From assembly GCF_032917945.1 (NCBI RefSeq), contig NZ_CP136624.1, positions 8,060,001 through 8,124,000 on the forward strand: a DNA stretch of 64,000 bases, given 5' to 3'. The notes under the pieces are model-generated. The model made no database searches and had not been told where the DNA came from. It was given only the letters and a program-made list of their open reading frames with translations. The translations under genes were made by a program, and so were the position numbers. Shown one piece after another: positions 54,444 to 63,405 of the stretch (its first letter is position 1; each line of letters begins with the position of its first letter). The stretch comes from Bradyrhizobium sp. sBnM-33. GTDB lineage: Bacteria > Pseudomonadota > Alphaproteobacteria > Rhizobiales > Xanthobacteraceae.

Positions 54444-55848
54444 GCGTCAGCCCCTCGATGCGCAGCGTCGGCGCGTTGACGCCGTAGCGGAATTCCAGGT
54501 CGTTGGCGGGAACGAGCGATTTGAACATCGCCAGCAGGTGCCCCGCGATCGTCACCTCGCTGACGGGATAAGTGATCTCGCCGCTCTCGATCCAGAAGCC
54601 GGAGGCGCCGCGGCTGTAATCGCCGGTCACGCCGTTGACGCCGGAGCCGATCAGGTCGGTGACATAAAAGCCCTGCTTGATATCGGAGATCAGTTCCTTC
54701 GGCGTCATCGTGCCGGGTTCGAGATGCAGATTGTACGAGCCTGGCGACGGCGACGACGAGACGCCGCGATGGGCATGTCCGGTCGTGACCATCCCGAGCT
54801 CGCGCGCGGTGGCGCAGTCCAGCAGCCACGTGGTCAGCACGCCCTCATCGATGAGCGCAAGCTTCTTCACTTTGACGCCCTCGGCGTCAAACGTCTGCGA
54901 GCGCAGACCGCGGACACGTAAGGGATCATCGATGATGCGGATGTTCTTCGAAAACAACTGCTCGCCGAGCTTGTCCTTGAGGAAGCTGGTCTTGCGCGCG
55001 ATCGAGGCGCCGTTGATAGCGCCGACGAGATGGCCAACCAGCGACCCCGAGACGCGGGGATCGTACACGACAGGCACCTTGCAGGTTTCGACCTTGCGCG
55101 GATTGGACCGAGCGACGGTACGCTCGCCTGCCCTGCGGCCGACGCTTTCGGGAGAATCGAGATCGGACGCGTGCGGGGCCGAGGTGAAATCGTAGTCGCG
55201 CTCCATGCCGGTGCCTTCGCCCGAGATCGCGGTCACCGAGATGCCGTGGCTGGAGCGCAAATAGGAGCCGTGGAAGCCGGTCGAGGTCACCAGCACCATG
55301 CCGCCGATGCCGCTCGAGGCGGACGCGCCGCCCGACTTGGTGACGCCTTTAACCGCAAGGGCCGCGGCTTCCGCTTCGACAGCGCGCCGCTCGAGTTCAC
55401 TCGTGGTCGGAATATTACGGTCGAGCAGATCGAGGTCGGCGAACTCGCGCGCCAGCAGCGAGGGGTCGGCCAGACCGACATACTTGTCGTCGGGCGCGAC
55501 GCGGGCCATCGCGACCGCGCGCTCGGCGAGCTTGGCGACGCCATCGCCGGAAATATCGTTGGTCGAGACCACCGCCTGGCGCTGGCCGACCAGCACGCGC
55601 AATCCGACGTCGTCGCCTTCAGAGCGCTCGGATTCCTCGACCCGGCCATCGCGCACTTCGACGCCTTGCGAAACCCCGCGCACCGCAACGGCATCCGCGG
55701 CATCCGCCCCGGCACGCTTGGCGGCCTCGACCAGCCGCTGCGCCAGCGTCGAGAGCGCCGATTGGTCGAACAGGTCAGAAGTTGCGGGGGTCTTCGAAAG
55801 CGGCGAAGCCGTGGATGGTGAAGAGTTCACAAACAAAATCCCTGACAT
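54430..55848 (-). CDS. pmbA: TldD/PmbA family protein (PmbA type)
   Basis: A 472-residue protein of the TldD/PmbA pair, which together process the microcin B17 precursor and the antitoxin CcdA in E. coli. There is no HExxxH zinc motif, as expected for the PmbA partner. Marks are the GVEVRDGRVEESERSEGDDV region, SGSLVGHLVGAINGASIARK, KSFLKDKLG-like TSFLKDKLGEQ and SRGASGFWIESGEITYPVSE. A tldD gene is not in the window. It is the first gene of the minus-strand operon that ends with lpxK. Confidence 0.93.
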   Translation of the reverse strand: MSGILFVNSSPSTASPLSKTPATSDLFDQSALSTLAQRLVEAAKRAGADAADAVAVRGVSQGVEVRDGRVEESERSEGDDVGLRVLVGQRQAVVSTNDISGDGVAKLAERAVAMARVAPDDKYVGLADPSLLAREFADLDLLDRNIPTTSELERRAVEAEAAALAVKGVTKSGGASASSGIGGMVLVTSTGFHGSYLRSSHGISVTAISGEGTGMERDYDFTSAPHASDLDSPESVGRRAGERTVARSNPRKVETCKVPVVYDPRVSGSLVGHLVGAINGASIARKTSFLKDKLGEQLFSKNIRIIDDPLRVRGLRSQTFDAEGVKVKKLALIDEGVLTTWLLDCATARELGMVTTGHAHRGVSSSPSPGSYNLHLEPGTMTPKELISDIKQGFYVTDLIGSGVNGVTGDYSRGASGFWIESGEITYPVSEVTIAGHLLAMFKSLVPANDLEFRYGVNAPTLRIEGLTLGGR

Positions 55849-55952
55849 TGAAGGGTTCGGACGCCGACCGGCAAGGCTCTGAGATGTGCCTGATTCACAG
55901 GGATTTCAAGCATTTTGCGACGCCAAATACCAAACATTTTCGGCATCGCCGC

Positions 55953-56061
55953 AAGGTCTCGTCAATCATGTGAGCCAAGGTCTTGTCAATCATGCTGGCG
56001 GGTGACTTCTCCTTAACCAGGCTTTTTAAGGCGAAACGGAAATCGCTCGGCTAAGGTCTCG
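55953..56061. repeat. 18-bp direct repeats upstream of the DUF6101 gene
   Basis: AAGGTCTCGTCAATCATG (55953-55970) and AAGGTCTTGTCAATCATG (55977-55994) repeat with a 24-base period; a shorter AAGGTCTCG recurs at 56053-56061. They lie between divergent pmbA and the DUF6101 gene and could be binding sites of one regulator. Confidence 0.55.
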
Positions 56062-56094
56062 CGTATCGACCGGGAACATAATCCCGGCGGGGAG

Positions 56095-56631
56095 ATGAGA
56101 GCCGTGAGGCGTCAAACAGCAACAAGCGGGATCAATCCCGCCGGGTCGAGCCGTTCACTGCGGCTCGACCCTCTTTCTCTGCCGCTCAGCTTCCATGCGC
56201 ACGACACCCGTGCGGACGGCGGCGTGCGCAGGATCGAACTTCACCGCGAGCGTGTCGTGCTGCACCGTGCCGTCCAGGGCATGCGGATGGCGATCAACGT
56301 CCGCGTCAGCGATTTTCTCGGTGTTGCACTGCGTGGTCTCGATGACGACGCACAGATGCTGGTGCTGGCGCATCGCGATCCGTCGTTAAATATTCCCTTG
56401 TGTGTGAGCTCCGACGACGAGGAGATCGCCTCCGCCTGGCAGATGTGGAGCGACATCTTCGCGCTGCCGCTACTCACGGAAGATGACGATCGCGAACCAG
56501 CCGCCCGCCGCCGACGCCACAACGCGATCCGCGCCCGCCGCCCGAAATTCCTGGTGCGCCGCCGCCTCGGCAATCTCACCACTACCGAGACCGTTCATCG
56601 CGACGAACGCGAGATCATCGCGCGGGATTGA
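56095..56631 (+). CDS. DUF6101 family protein
   Basis: A 178-residue protein with a PilZ-like look: basic R/S-rich start, LRLDPLSLPLSFHAHD, RIELHRERVVLHRAVQGMRM, VRVSDFLGVALRG and a C-terminal Arg-rich region (RRRRHNAIRARRPKFLVRRR). I recall this as DUF6101, common in Bradyrhizobium and not characterised. ATG 56095 directly follows GGGGAG; a GTG at 56104 has better spacing. It has its own leader with direct repeats. Confidence 0.82.
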   Translation: MRAVRRQTATSGINPAGSSRSLRLDPLSLPLSFHAHDTRADGGVRRIELHRERVVLHRAVQGMRMAINVRVSDFLGVALRGLDDDAQMLVLAHRDPSLNIPLCVSSDDEEIASAWQMWSDIFALPLLTEDDDREPAARRRRHNAIRARRPKFLVRRRLGNLTTTETVHRDEREIIARD

Positions 56632-56660
56632 ATTTGGACGCTTCAGTCGCCGCACAATGA

Positions 56661-56764
56661 CTGTCATCCTCCGCGCATGCGGGGGATCCAGTACGCTGCG
56701 GCTTATCGGTTTAATCACTGCTGTCTCTGGAATACTGGATCGTCCGCCTTCGCGGACGATGACG
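56661..56764. repeat. Double-hairpin repeat, copy 4 (inverted)
   Basis: In opposite orientation to copies 1-3: hairpin ATCCTCCGC-GCAT-GCGGGGGAT, then CCAGTACGCTGCGG and TGGAATACTGGATC, then CGTCCGC-CTTC-GCGGACG. It lies after the DUF6101 gene. The rest of the 494-base gap to ubiA holds the 57036-57130 repeat and no gene that I can support. Confidence 0.85.
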
Positions 56765-57035
56765 ACTGAATATGAGGCGGGGGATGACGACTGAATACGA
56801 CTTCGCGATCTCGCGACGTGTCTTGCCCGAGGTTTGCTCTTTACTTCCCGCCCTCTCTCAAACAGAGGGCGCAGGGAAGACCGGGTGCTGGCTGCACCCG
56901 CGGTCTCGTGTGCGATTTTGATTCCTGGGCTTGACGCGATTTCTGAAAATCAGAAGTGATTTGCCCGTCGTGCCAATTGGTCGCAGCCGCGCATTGAATT
57001 TTCGCTTGTGCGCGCGGCAAATCAGTATTGGAGCT

Positions 57036-57130
57036 GTAGGGTGCGCAAAGCGGAAGCGCGCCCACCATCATGAAGCGTGCTCGGTGATAGATGGTGGGTA
57101 CGGCGCTATCGCGCCTTTGCCCACCCTACG
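57036..57130. repeat. Palindromic element ending in CCCACCCTACG, copy 2, overlapping the ubiA stop
   Basis: GTAGGGTGCGCAAAGCG at 57036-57052 is mirrored by CGCCTTTGCCCACCCTAC ending 57129. The terminal CTA (57126-57128) is the ubiA stop codon on the minus strand. Related to the element at 1131-1237. Confidence 0.8.
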
Positions 57131-58061
57131 CGATCGAACGCATCACCGCATCCGCGAGCAATCCGGCAAACAGCAGCAGCCCTGCGTCGCGGTTGGACTT
57201 GAACAGGCGCAGGCACAGCGCAGGATCGCTGATATTCAATCGCCCGATCTGCCAGGCCAGATGCACAGCGAACGCGATCAGCCCGATCCAGGCCGGCCAG
57301 CGCGCGCCGCCCAGAAACAGCGCGATGCCAATGAGCACCACGGCGAGCGAATAAAGCACCGAGAGCGCAAGATGGGTGCGCGCGCCGAACAGGCGCGCGG
57401 TCGACTTGATGCCGATCAGCGCGTCGTCCTCGGTGTCCTGATGGGCGTAGATAGTGTCGTAGCCGATCACCCAACTGATCGAGCCGGCATAGAGGACGAG
57501 CGCGGTGAGATCGATCCGGCCGAACGTGACCGCGAATCCCATCAGCGCGCCCCAGGAGAACGCCAGCCCCAGCACGACCTGCGGCCACCACGTGATGCGC
57601 TTCATGAAGGGATAGACCGCGACGATGACCAGCGAGGCGATGCCGGTCAGAATCGCAAAGCGGTTGAACTGCAAGAGCACCACAAGCCCAATCAGCGCCT
57701 GCAGGACCAGGAAGGCGAACGCCTGCGTTACGCTCACCTGGCCGGCGGGCAGCGGGCGGGACCGCGTGCGCTCGACGCGGGCGTCGAGATCGCGGTCGGT
57801 GATGTCGTTCCAGGTGCAGCCCGCGCCACGCATGACGAAGGCGCCGATGAAGAACAGCACGATCACGAGCGGCAATTGCGAGATGTCGCGTGCGACGCCG
57901 GCGGCCAGCGCCGCCGACCACCAGCACGGCATCAGCAACAGCCACGAACCGATCGGACGGTCGAAACGGGAAAGCCGTAAATAGGGCCGCGACCAGGACG
58001 GCGCGCGCGTATCGACCCAGTTGCCGGTCGCGTCGGCAACGCGGGCGGTCGCGTCGCTCAT
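57126..58061 (-). CDS. ubiA: 4-hydroxybenzoate polyprenyltransferase
   Basis: UbiA prenylates 4-hydroxybenzoate in ubiquinone synthesis. The 311-residue membrane protein has about eight to nine helices and both aspartate-rich motifs: NDITDRDLDARVERTRSRPL and YAHQDTEDDALIGIKSTA. These are the Mg-diphosphate binding sites and are intact. Its stop codon lies in a palindromic repeat. The upstream exported-protein gene is 10 bases away, so they may share a transcript. Confidence 0.95.
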   Translation of the reverse strand: MSDATARVADATGNWVDTRAPSWSRPYLRLSRFDRPIGSWLLLMPCWWSAALAAGVARDISQLPLVIVLFFIGAFVMRGAGCTWNDITDRDLDARVERTRSRPLPAGQVSVTQAFAFLVLQALIGLVVLLQFNRFAILTGIASLVIVAVYPFMKRITWWPQVVLGLAFSWGALMGFAVTFGRIDLTALVLYAGSISWVIGYDTIYAHQDTEDDALIGIKSTARLFGARTHLALSVLYSLAVVLIGIALFLGGARWPAWIGLIAFAVHLAWQIGRLNISDPALCLRLFKSNRDAGLLLFAGLLADAVMRSIA

Positions 58062-58071
58062 CGGAGCCGCA

Positions 58072-58722
58072 TCATCGCGCGAGAACGTTGCCGTTCAGCG
58101 TATCGAAGGTGCTGCCGCCCTTCCTGACCGTCTGCGCTTCGGGGAGCGACGCCGAACCCAGCACCTCGCTGAGGCTCGGACCGGCCGGCCCGCGGGCCTG
58201 CGCCTGCTGCGCGACAGCACAGACCTGCTTCTGCATCTTCTCGGTGTTCTTGTGGCCGTTCCGGAGCTGATCGGCGATCTGCGGCGGAATTCCGCATTTG
58301 GCCGAATTGGTCTCGACGTACTTGATCATCTTCAATTCGGCCTGGCCGAAATTGCCGATCAGCTTGCAGGCTTCATCCGGCGGCGCCTTGCGGTCGCTCG
58401 CGGCCTTGATCAGCTTGCCGCGCCTCTCGGCTTCCTCGCGCAGGGGAACGAACCCCTTCATGCACGCGTCCGCCGGACCGCTGGCCTGCGGCGGCGGACC
58501 ACTGAATCCGCTGGAAACCGGGGCCGCGCCCTGCGACGGGAACGGCGATGGTGCGCCGACCGAAGCCGACGGCGCCGCGCCGTTCACTGGCGGAAACGGC
58601 GAATTCGCGGGTGCGGCGCTCTGGTTCGGCAAGGGCGCCGGGAACGCACCTTGCGCAAACACGTGGCCCGCGTGAACGGTCACGATTGCAGCGGTCAGCG
58701 GCACAATCAGGCGGCGGATCAT
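58072..58722 (-). CDS. Exported protein of unknown function, Pro/Ala-rich with C-terminal Cys domain
   Basis: A 216-residue protein: signal peptide (LIVPLTAAIVTVHAGHVFA, cleavage about residue 23), a Pro/Ala/Ser/Gly linker of about 60 residues, then a helical domain with four cysteines (DACMKGFVPL, DEACKLIGNF, NSAKCGIPPQ, KQVCAVAQQA) that suggest two disulfides. No recognised family. ATG 58722 has GGAG upstream; a longer frame gives no leader. It lies 10 bases before ubiA in an apparent operon, but no role in ubiquinone synthesis can be read. Confidence 0.75.
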   Translation of the reverse strand: MIRRLIVPLTAAIVTVHAGHVFAQGAFPAPLPNQSAAPANSPFPPVNGAAPSASVGAPSPFPSQGAAPVSSGFSGPPPQASGPADACMKGFVPLREEAERRGKLIKAASDRKAPPDEACKLIGNFGQAELKMIKYVETNSAKCGIPPQIADQLRNGHKNTEKMQKQVCAVAQQAQARGPAGPSLSEVLGSASLPEAQTVRKGGSTFDTLNGNVLAR

Positions 58723-58930
58723 CAAGGGTGTATCTCCGGCGAGGTCCAGGCAGCCCCAGCGTTTTCCGAACGAAGCGGATTTGCGGTGGGGCACTTTTTA
58801 CGATTCCTGCCGACGCTTAACAACCCATTGATTAGGGCAGCAGCGCGGCGTAACGCCCCGTCGGAACTAAAAATAGCGTCCGGATTCTAGCGCTTTAGGC
58901 TAAAAGCGGCGCGGAAACGGAACATTATCG

Positions 58931-59689
58931 ATGCCCGAACTCGATTTTCGCGCCCCTCGCCTGTTCGTCGATGCCCCGTTGCACGAGGGCGAAAGAATCG
59001 CGCTGGAGCGCAACCAGAGCAATTATCTGGGCAACGTGCTGCGGCTCTCGGCCGGCGAGACGATCCTGGTGTTCAACGGCCGCGACGGCGAATGGCAGGC
59101 AGCGATCGAAGGCCGCAAGCGGCCCGATGGCCTCGTGATCGCCGCGCAGACGCGGCCGCAGGACCGCCTGCCCGACATCGCCTATGTCTTTGCGCCGCTG
59201 AAACACGCGCGCCTCGACTACATGGTGCAGAAGGCGGTCGAGATGGGTGCCTCAAGCCTGCAGCCGGTGTTGACGCGGCACACCCAGGTCTCGCGGGTGA
59301 ATAGCGAGCGGATGCGCGCCAATGTCATCGAGGCTGCCGAACAATGCGGGATATTGAGCCTTGCGCTGGTTGCCGAGCCGATCGCGCTGGACCGCTTTCT
59401 CGACAAGCGCGAAGCCGGCCGCCTGCTGGTGTTCTGCGACGAGGCGAGAGACGTCGCCGATCCCGTGCAAGCGCTGCAAGCGGCGCAGGTGGGCTCGGGG
59501 ATCGACCTATTGATCGGTCCCGAAGGCGGGTTTGCCGCGGAAGAACGCGAGCTTCTCCTGCGCCAGCCGAGCATCCTCAGGCTCTCGCTGGGACCTCGGA
59601 TTCTACGGGCCGATACGGCGGGCGTGGCCGCACTGGCGCTGGTGCAGGCGGCGCTGGGGGACTGGCGGGCGGCTGCTCGTCAGCATTAG
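58931..59689 (+). CDS. rsmE: 16S rRNA (uracil-1498-N3)-methyltransferase
   Basis: RsmE methylates U1498 of 16S rRNA. The 252-residue SPOUT enzyme has an N-terminal PUA-like domain (RLFVDAPLHEGERIALERNQ), the KHARLDYMVQKAVEMGASSL helix, and the knotted SAM site LIGPEGGFAAEERELL and LSLGPRILRADTA. Length and motifs are normal. It is divergent from the exported-protein gene and is followed by repeats. Confidence 0.96.
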   Translation: MPELDFRAPRLFVDAPLHEGERIALERNQSNYLGNVLRLSAGETILVFNGRDGEWQAAIEGRKRPDGLVIAAQTRPQDRLPDIAYVFAPLKHARLDYMVQKAVEMGASSLQPVLTRHTQVSRVNSERMRANVIEAAEQCGILSLALVAEPIALDRFLDKREAGRLLVFCDEARDVADPVQALQAAQVGSGIDLLIGPEGGFAAEERELLLRQPSILRLSLGPRILRADTAGVAALALVQAALGDWRAAARQH

Positions 59690-59690
59690 T

Positions 59691-59795
59691 CAGGGAAGCA
59701 CCGCCGGACGGGTTCCCTTCCCCTTGCGGGGTCCGAGACGAGCGAAGCTCGCTCGTGGGTTAGGGAGAGGGGCACCGCTTGCTCCGCTGCCAGAC
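59691..59795. repeat. Dispersed repeat B, copy 2
   Basis: Matches the element at 4442-4547 through CCTTGCGGGGTCCGAGACGA, GCGAAGCTCGCTCG and the end TTGCTCCGCTGCCAGAC, with a few changes. It begins at the end of rsmE. Confidence 0.8.
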
Positions 59796-59861
59796 GGACC
59801 GCGACACGAGGCTCTCAGCGCGGGCGTGGCGCGCCATGATTTGATAGAGGTAAGCCTGATT

Positions 59862-59956
59862 TCTTCGTTCGAATGCGCGGCTTACCCCTCTCCCCAACCC
59901 TCCCCCGTAAGGGGGAGGGAGCCCGAAGCGCGTGCTCACCTCACTTGCGTCACGGC
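59862..59956. repeat. Dispersed repeat A, copy 2
   Basis: Starts TCTTCGTTCGAATGCGCGGC and contains CCCTCCCCC-GTAA-GGGGGAGGG, as at 4329-4425. With repeat B it fills most of the 456-base gap before hisZ; the remaining 190 bases to hisZ show no gene. Confidence 0.8.
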
Positions 59957-60145
59957 CTCGCCTGGGCATCCAGACCGTTGCCGACCCGGCTTAGCTCGCC
60001 CAGCCACCGCGCATTAATTCAGTTGGCCAATCCCTGTCGAAACGCCGCCCGGGCCATGCTAAGGCCTGCCCGAGCAAGCCCCGGAACCTCGAGGCCCCGA
60101 AAACAAAACCCCGGAACCCCGTTTTTCCGGATATTTGGACGTAAG

Positions 60146-61312
60146 ATGACCGCGACCGCTGCCGCCAGAGGTGCTGCCGGGTCCGCCGCCTGGGCGGATG
60201 CGCTGCTATTGTCGTTTGCACAAGGCGGCTACGTCCAGGCCCACCCGGCCATCCTGCAGCCGGCGGAGCCGTTTCTCGATCTCTCCGGCGAGGACATTCG
60301 CAAGAGCCTGTACCTGACGACCGACCCTTCCGGCGAGGAACTCTGTCTGCGCCCCGACCTCACCATCCCGGTGGCGCGGGACTATCTCGCCTCGGGACGT
60401 GCCGGCCAGCCGGCCGGGTTCAGCTATCTCGGGCCGGTGTTCCGCTATCGCGGCGGCCAGCCCAGCGAATTTTTGCAGGCCGGCATCGAATCCTTCGGCC
60501 GGCAGGACCGCGCCGCGGCGGATGCCGAAATGCTGGCGCTGGCGCTGGGAGCGACCTCGGCGTTTGGATTGAAGGATGTCGAAATCCGCACCGGCGACGT
60601 CGCGCTGTTCAATGCGCTGATCGACGCGCTCGATCTCTATCCGGTGTGGCGGCGGCGGCTGATCAAGGACTTCAACCGCAAGCTCAGCCTCACCGAGGAC
60701 ATCGAGCGGCTGACGCTTGCGACCGCGCCTGGCCGCAACGAATATGAGGGCGTACTGGCGGCGCTCGCCGGCTCCGATCGCAAGGCGGCGCTGGCGCTGG
60801 TCACCGACCTGATGTCGATCGCCGGCACCACCAATGTCGGCGGACGCACGGTCGACGAGATCGCCGACCGCTTTCTCGAACAATCGACGCTGAAGGGCGG
60901 CGCACTGCCGCGCGACGCGCTCGATATCATCAAGCGCTTCCTGGCGATCGCCGGCGACCCCGATGAATCGGTGGCGCAACTGCGCGCGCTGGCCGCAGAC
61001 GCCAAGCTCGATCTGACGGCGGCGATTGACGAACTCGAAAGCCGCGTCGGCTTCATGGCCGCGCGCGGCATCGACACCAAGCTGACGCGCTTCTCCACCT
61101 CGTTTGGCCGCGGGCTCGATTATTACACCGGCTTCGAATTCGAGCTGCATGCCAAGGGCAACGGCGTCGAACCGCTGGTCGCAGGCGGACGCTATGATGG
61201 CCTGATGACGCAACTCGGTTCACCGACGCCTATCCCCGCGGTCGGATTCTCAGTGTGGATCGAAACACTGACGCAACACGCCAAGCCTGTTTCGGAAGGG
61301 AGCGCCACATGA
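60146..61312 (+). CDS. hisZ: ATP phosphoribosyltransferase regulatory subunit
   Basis: HisZ is a HisRS-like protein without tRNA charging that activates HisG. The 388-residue protein has class II synthetase motifs 2 and 3 in altered form: [33 protein letters not shown], then [15 protein letters not shown] and [10 protein letters not shown]. It lacks the C-terminal anticodon domain of HisS. ATG 60146 opens the open frame after an unrelated upstream extension. Its stop overlaps the hisG start (ATGA), giving coupled expression of the two subunits. Confidence 0.95.
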   Translation: MTATAAARGAAGSAAWADALLLSFAQGGYVQAHPAILQPAEPFLDLSGEDIRKSLYLTTDPSGEELCLRPDLTIPVARDYLASGRAGQPAGFSYLGPVFRYRGGQPSEFLQAGIESFGRQDRAAADAEMLALALGATSAFGLKDVEIRTGDVALFNALIDALDLYPVWRRRLIKDFNRKLSLTEDIERLTLATAPGRNEYEGVLAALAGSDRKAALALVTDLMSIAGTTNVGGRTVDEIADRFLEQSTLKGGALPRDALDIIKRFLAIAGDPDESVAQLRALAADAKLDLTAAIDELESRVGFMAARGIDTKLTRFSTSFGRGLDYYTGFEFELHAKGNGVEPLVAGGRYDGLMTQLGSPTPIPAVGFSVWIETLTQHAKPVSEGSAT

Positions 61313-62286
61313 GCGTTCCCTTCGTCCTTGCCGTTCCCTCCAAGGGCCGCCTGCAGGAAAACGCCGAGGCGTTCTTCACCCGCGCTGGCATGACGCTGGC
61401 AAAACCGCGCGGCGTGCGCGACTATCGCGGCACCATTGCAGGCCTCGACAATGTCGAGATCGCTTATCTCTCGGCGAGCGAGATTGCTTCGCAACTGGCG
61501 CGCGGCATGGTGCATCTCGGTGTCACCGGCGAAGATCTGTTGCGCGAAAGCATCCCCGATGCCGACAAGCGCGTGCTGCTGATCGACAGCCTCGGCTTCG
61601 GCAGCGCCAACGTCGTGGTCGCGGTGCCGCAGGCCTGGATCGACGTTCGCACCATGGCCGATCTCGACGACGTCACCACCGGCTTCCGCGCCCAGCATAA
61701 CCGGCGGATGAGGGTCGCGACCAAATACATCAACCTGACGCGCAACTTCTTCGCCGCCCACGGCGTGGTCGACTATCGCATTGTCGAAAGCGCCGGCGCC
61801 ACCGAAGGCGCGCCCGCCGTCGGCACCGCCGAGATGATCGTCGACATCACGACGACAGGCGCGACGCTCGCCGCCAACGGGCTGAAGGTGCTCGACGACG
61901 GCGTGATCTTGCGCAGCCAGGCCAACCTCGTGGCCTCCCGCGATGCCGACTGGTCGGCTGAGGCACGCGAGACCGCGCGCGTGATCCTCGATCATATTGC
62001 TGCGCGTGCGCGAGCCAGCAAATATCGCGAGGTGCGTACACGTTTCGCCGGCTGCAACGAGGCGTTGCTGACCGAGGCGCATAACCGCTTTGGTGTGGTG
62101 GCGCCGTTCGGCGGGCCGACATCTTCCGGCATGCTCACGCTGCACTGCCCACCGATGCATCTTTACGCGCTCGGCAGCTTCCTGCGCGAGCACGGCGCCG
62201 ACACCGTTTCGATTGCCTCGCTCGATTATGTGCTCGACCGCGAAAACCCGCTATTTGCCAAGCTCGAGACGTTCCTGAGGCAATAA
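61309..62286 (+). CDS. hisG: ATP phosphoribosyltransferase
   Basis: HisG makes phosphoribosyl-ATP, the first step in histidine synthesis. The 325-residue protein starts with [18 protein letters not shown], has [10 protein letters not shown], and the PRPP site in [19 protein letters not shown] with [14 protein letters not shown] after it. It is about 100 residues longer than classical HisZ-dependent short HisG; the C-terminal part from about 230 resembles a separate domain ([15 protein letters not shown]). Both a HisZ gene and a longer HisG thus occur together, an arrangement I recall for Bradyrhizobium. ATG 61309 has AAGGGAG upstream. Confidence 0.94.
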   Translation: MSVPFVLAVPSKGRLQENAEAFFTRAGMTLAKPRGVRDYRGTIAGLDNVEIAYLSASEIASQLARGMVHLGVTGEDLLRESIPDADKRVLLIDSLGFGSANVVVAVPQAWIDVRTMADLDDVTTGFRAQHNRRMRVATKYINLTRNFFAAHGVVDYRIVESAGATEGAPAVGTAEMIVDITTTGATLAANGLKVLDDGVILRSQANLVASRDADWSAEARETARVILDHIAARARASKYREVRTRFAGCNEALLTEAHNRFGVVAPFGGPTSSGMLTLHCPPMHLYALGSFLREHGADTVSIASLDYVLDRENPLFAKLETFLRQ

Positions 62287-62361
62287 GGCTGCCGTTTCGT
62301 TCATCGTTGCGACAGCATTTCGCAGGTAACATATGTGGTTGGATAATCTGGGACCTGATTG

Positions 62362-63405
62362 ATGACGCTCGGCTCTGACGTTTCCCGCCTGACGACGACC
62401 GCAGCCAGCGCCGCGGCGAAAGGCTTGTCGGTTGTCGTGCCGCTGTACAACGAGGCGGCAGGGCTCGCTTTGCTGCACGAGCGATTGATCGGGCTCGCCA
62501 AGACGCTGAAGGCGCGCTACGGCCTCATCTGCGAAGTGGTCTATGTCGACGACGGCAGCGCCGACAATACGCTGGCGATCGCGCGTTCGCTCGCCGCCGA
62601 TGCGCTCGACGTGCAGGTCGTCTCGCTGTCGCGCAATTTCGGCAAGGAGGCAGCCCTGATGGCGGGGCTCGATCATGCCCGCCGCGGCGCTATCCTGTTC
62701 ATGGACGGCGACGGCCAGCATCCGCCGAGTCTGGTTGAAAAGCTCGTCGCGCACTGGATCAATGACGGCTACGACGTGGTCTATACGGCGAAGGCGCATC
62801 GCGACAATGAATCGTTCCTGCGCCGCCAGGCGGTGCACAGCTTCTACGCGCTGATCAATTGGGGCGCCCGGCAGAAGATCCCCGAGGACGCCGGCGATTT
62901 CCGCCTGCTGTCGCCACGTGCGGCGGCCGCGCTGCGGCAGCTTCCCGAACGCAACCGCTTCTTCAAGGGCCTGTCGAACTGGATCGGCTTCCGCCAGATC
63001 CGCGTCGATTACGAGCCGGCGCCGCGGGCGCACGGCGTCACCACGTTCAGCCCGGGCCGGCTGATCGGCCTGTCGATCGAGGGACTGACGTCGTTCTCGG
63101 TGGCGCCGCTGCGCTTTGCAAGTTTGCTCGGCGTGCTGCTGGCCATCAGCGCCTTCCTGTTCGGCCTCACCATTCTCTGGGAGGTCTGGACCACCGGCAA
63201 GCAGGTCCCCGGCTATCCCTCGCTGATGATCGGGATGATGACGATCGGCGGCGTGCAGCTCATCATGATCGGCATCGTCGGCGAATATATCGGCAAGATT
63301 CTCTCCGAGCTGAAGGCGCGTCCGATCTATTTCGTCGCCGAGCACAACGAGAAGCGCGCCGATGGCGAGACGACGGTCAGCGCCGAGCGGACCGCCGCCG
63401 AATGA
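62362..63405 (+). CDS. Family 2 glycosyltransferase, GtrB/ArnC-like
   Basis: A 347-residue GT-A glycosyltransferase with two C-terminal transmembrane helices, of the type that loads a sugar onto a polyprenyl phosphate. Motifs: SVVVPLYNEAAGL, CEVVYVDDGSADNTL, LSRNFGKEAALMAGLDHA and FMDGDGQHPP with the DxD metal site. Membrane helices span about 245-275 and 285-315. ATG 62362 is used. Its stop overlaps the start of a ChbG/YdjC gene (ATGA), suggesting a lipid-linked sugar is made and then deacetylated, as in ArnC-ArnD; inference. Confidence 0.93.
   Translation: MTLGSDVSRLTTTAASAAAKGLSVVVPLYNEAAGLALLHERLIGLAKTLKARYGLICEVVYVDDGSADNTLAIARSLAADALDVQVVSLSRNFGKEAALMAGLDHARRGAILFMDGDGQHPPSLVEKLVAHWINDGYDVVYTAKAHRDNESFLRRQAVHSFYALINWGARQKIPEDAGDFRLLSPRAAAALRQLPERNRFFKGLSNWIGFRQIRVDYEPAPRAHGVTTFSPGRLIGLSIEGLTSFSVAPLRFASLLGVLLAISAFLFGLTILWEVWTTGKQVPGYPSLMIGMMTIGGVQLIMIGIVGEYIGKILSELKARPIYFVAEHNEKRADGETTVSAERTAAE

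Noticed and set aside
60146..61312. A second histidyl-tRNA synthetase
   Set aside because: No anticodon-binding domain, altered motif 2, and direct overlap with hisG identify it as HisZ.
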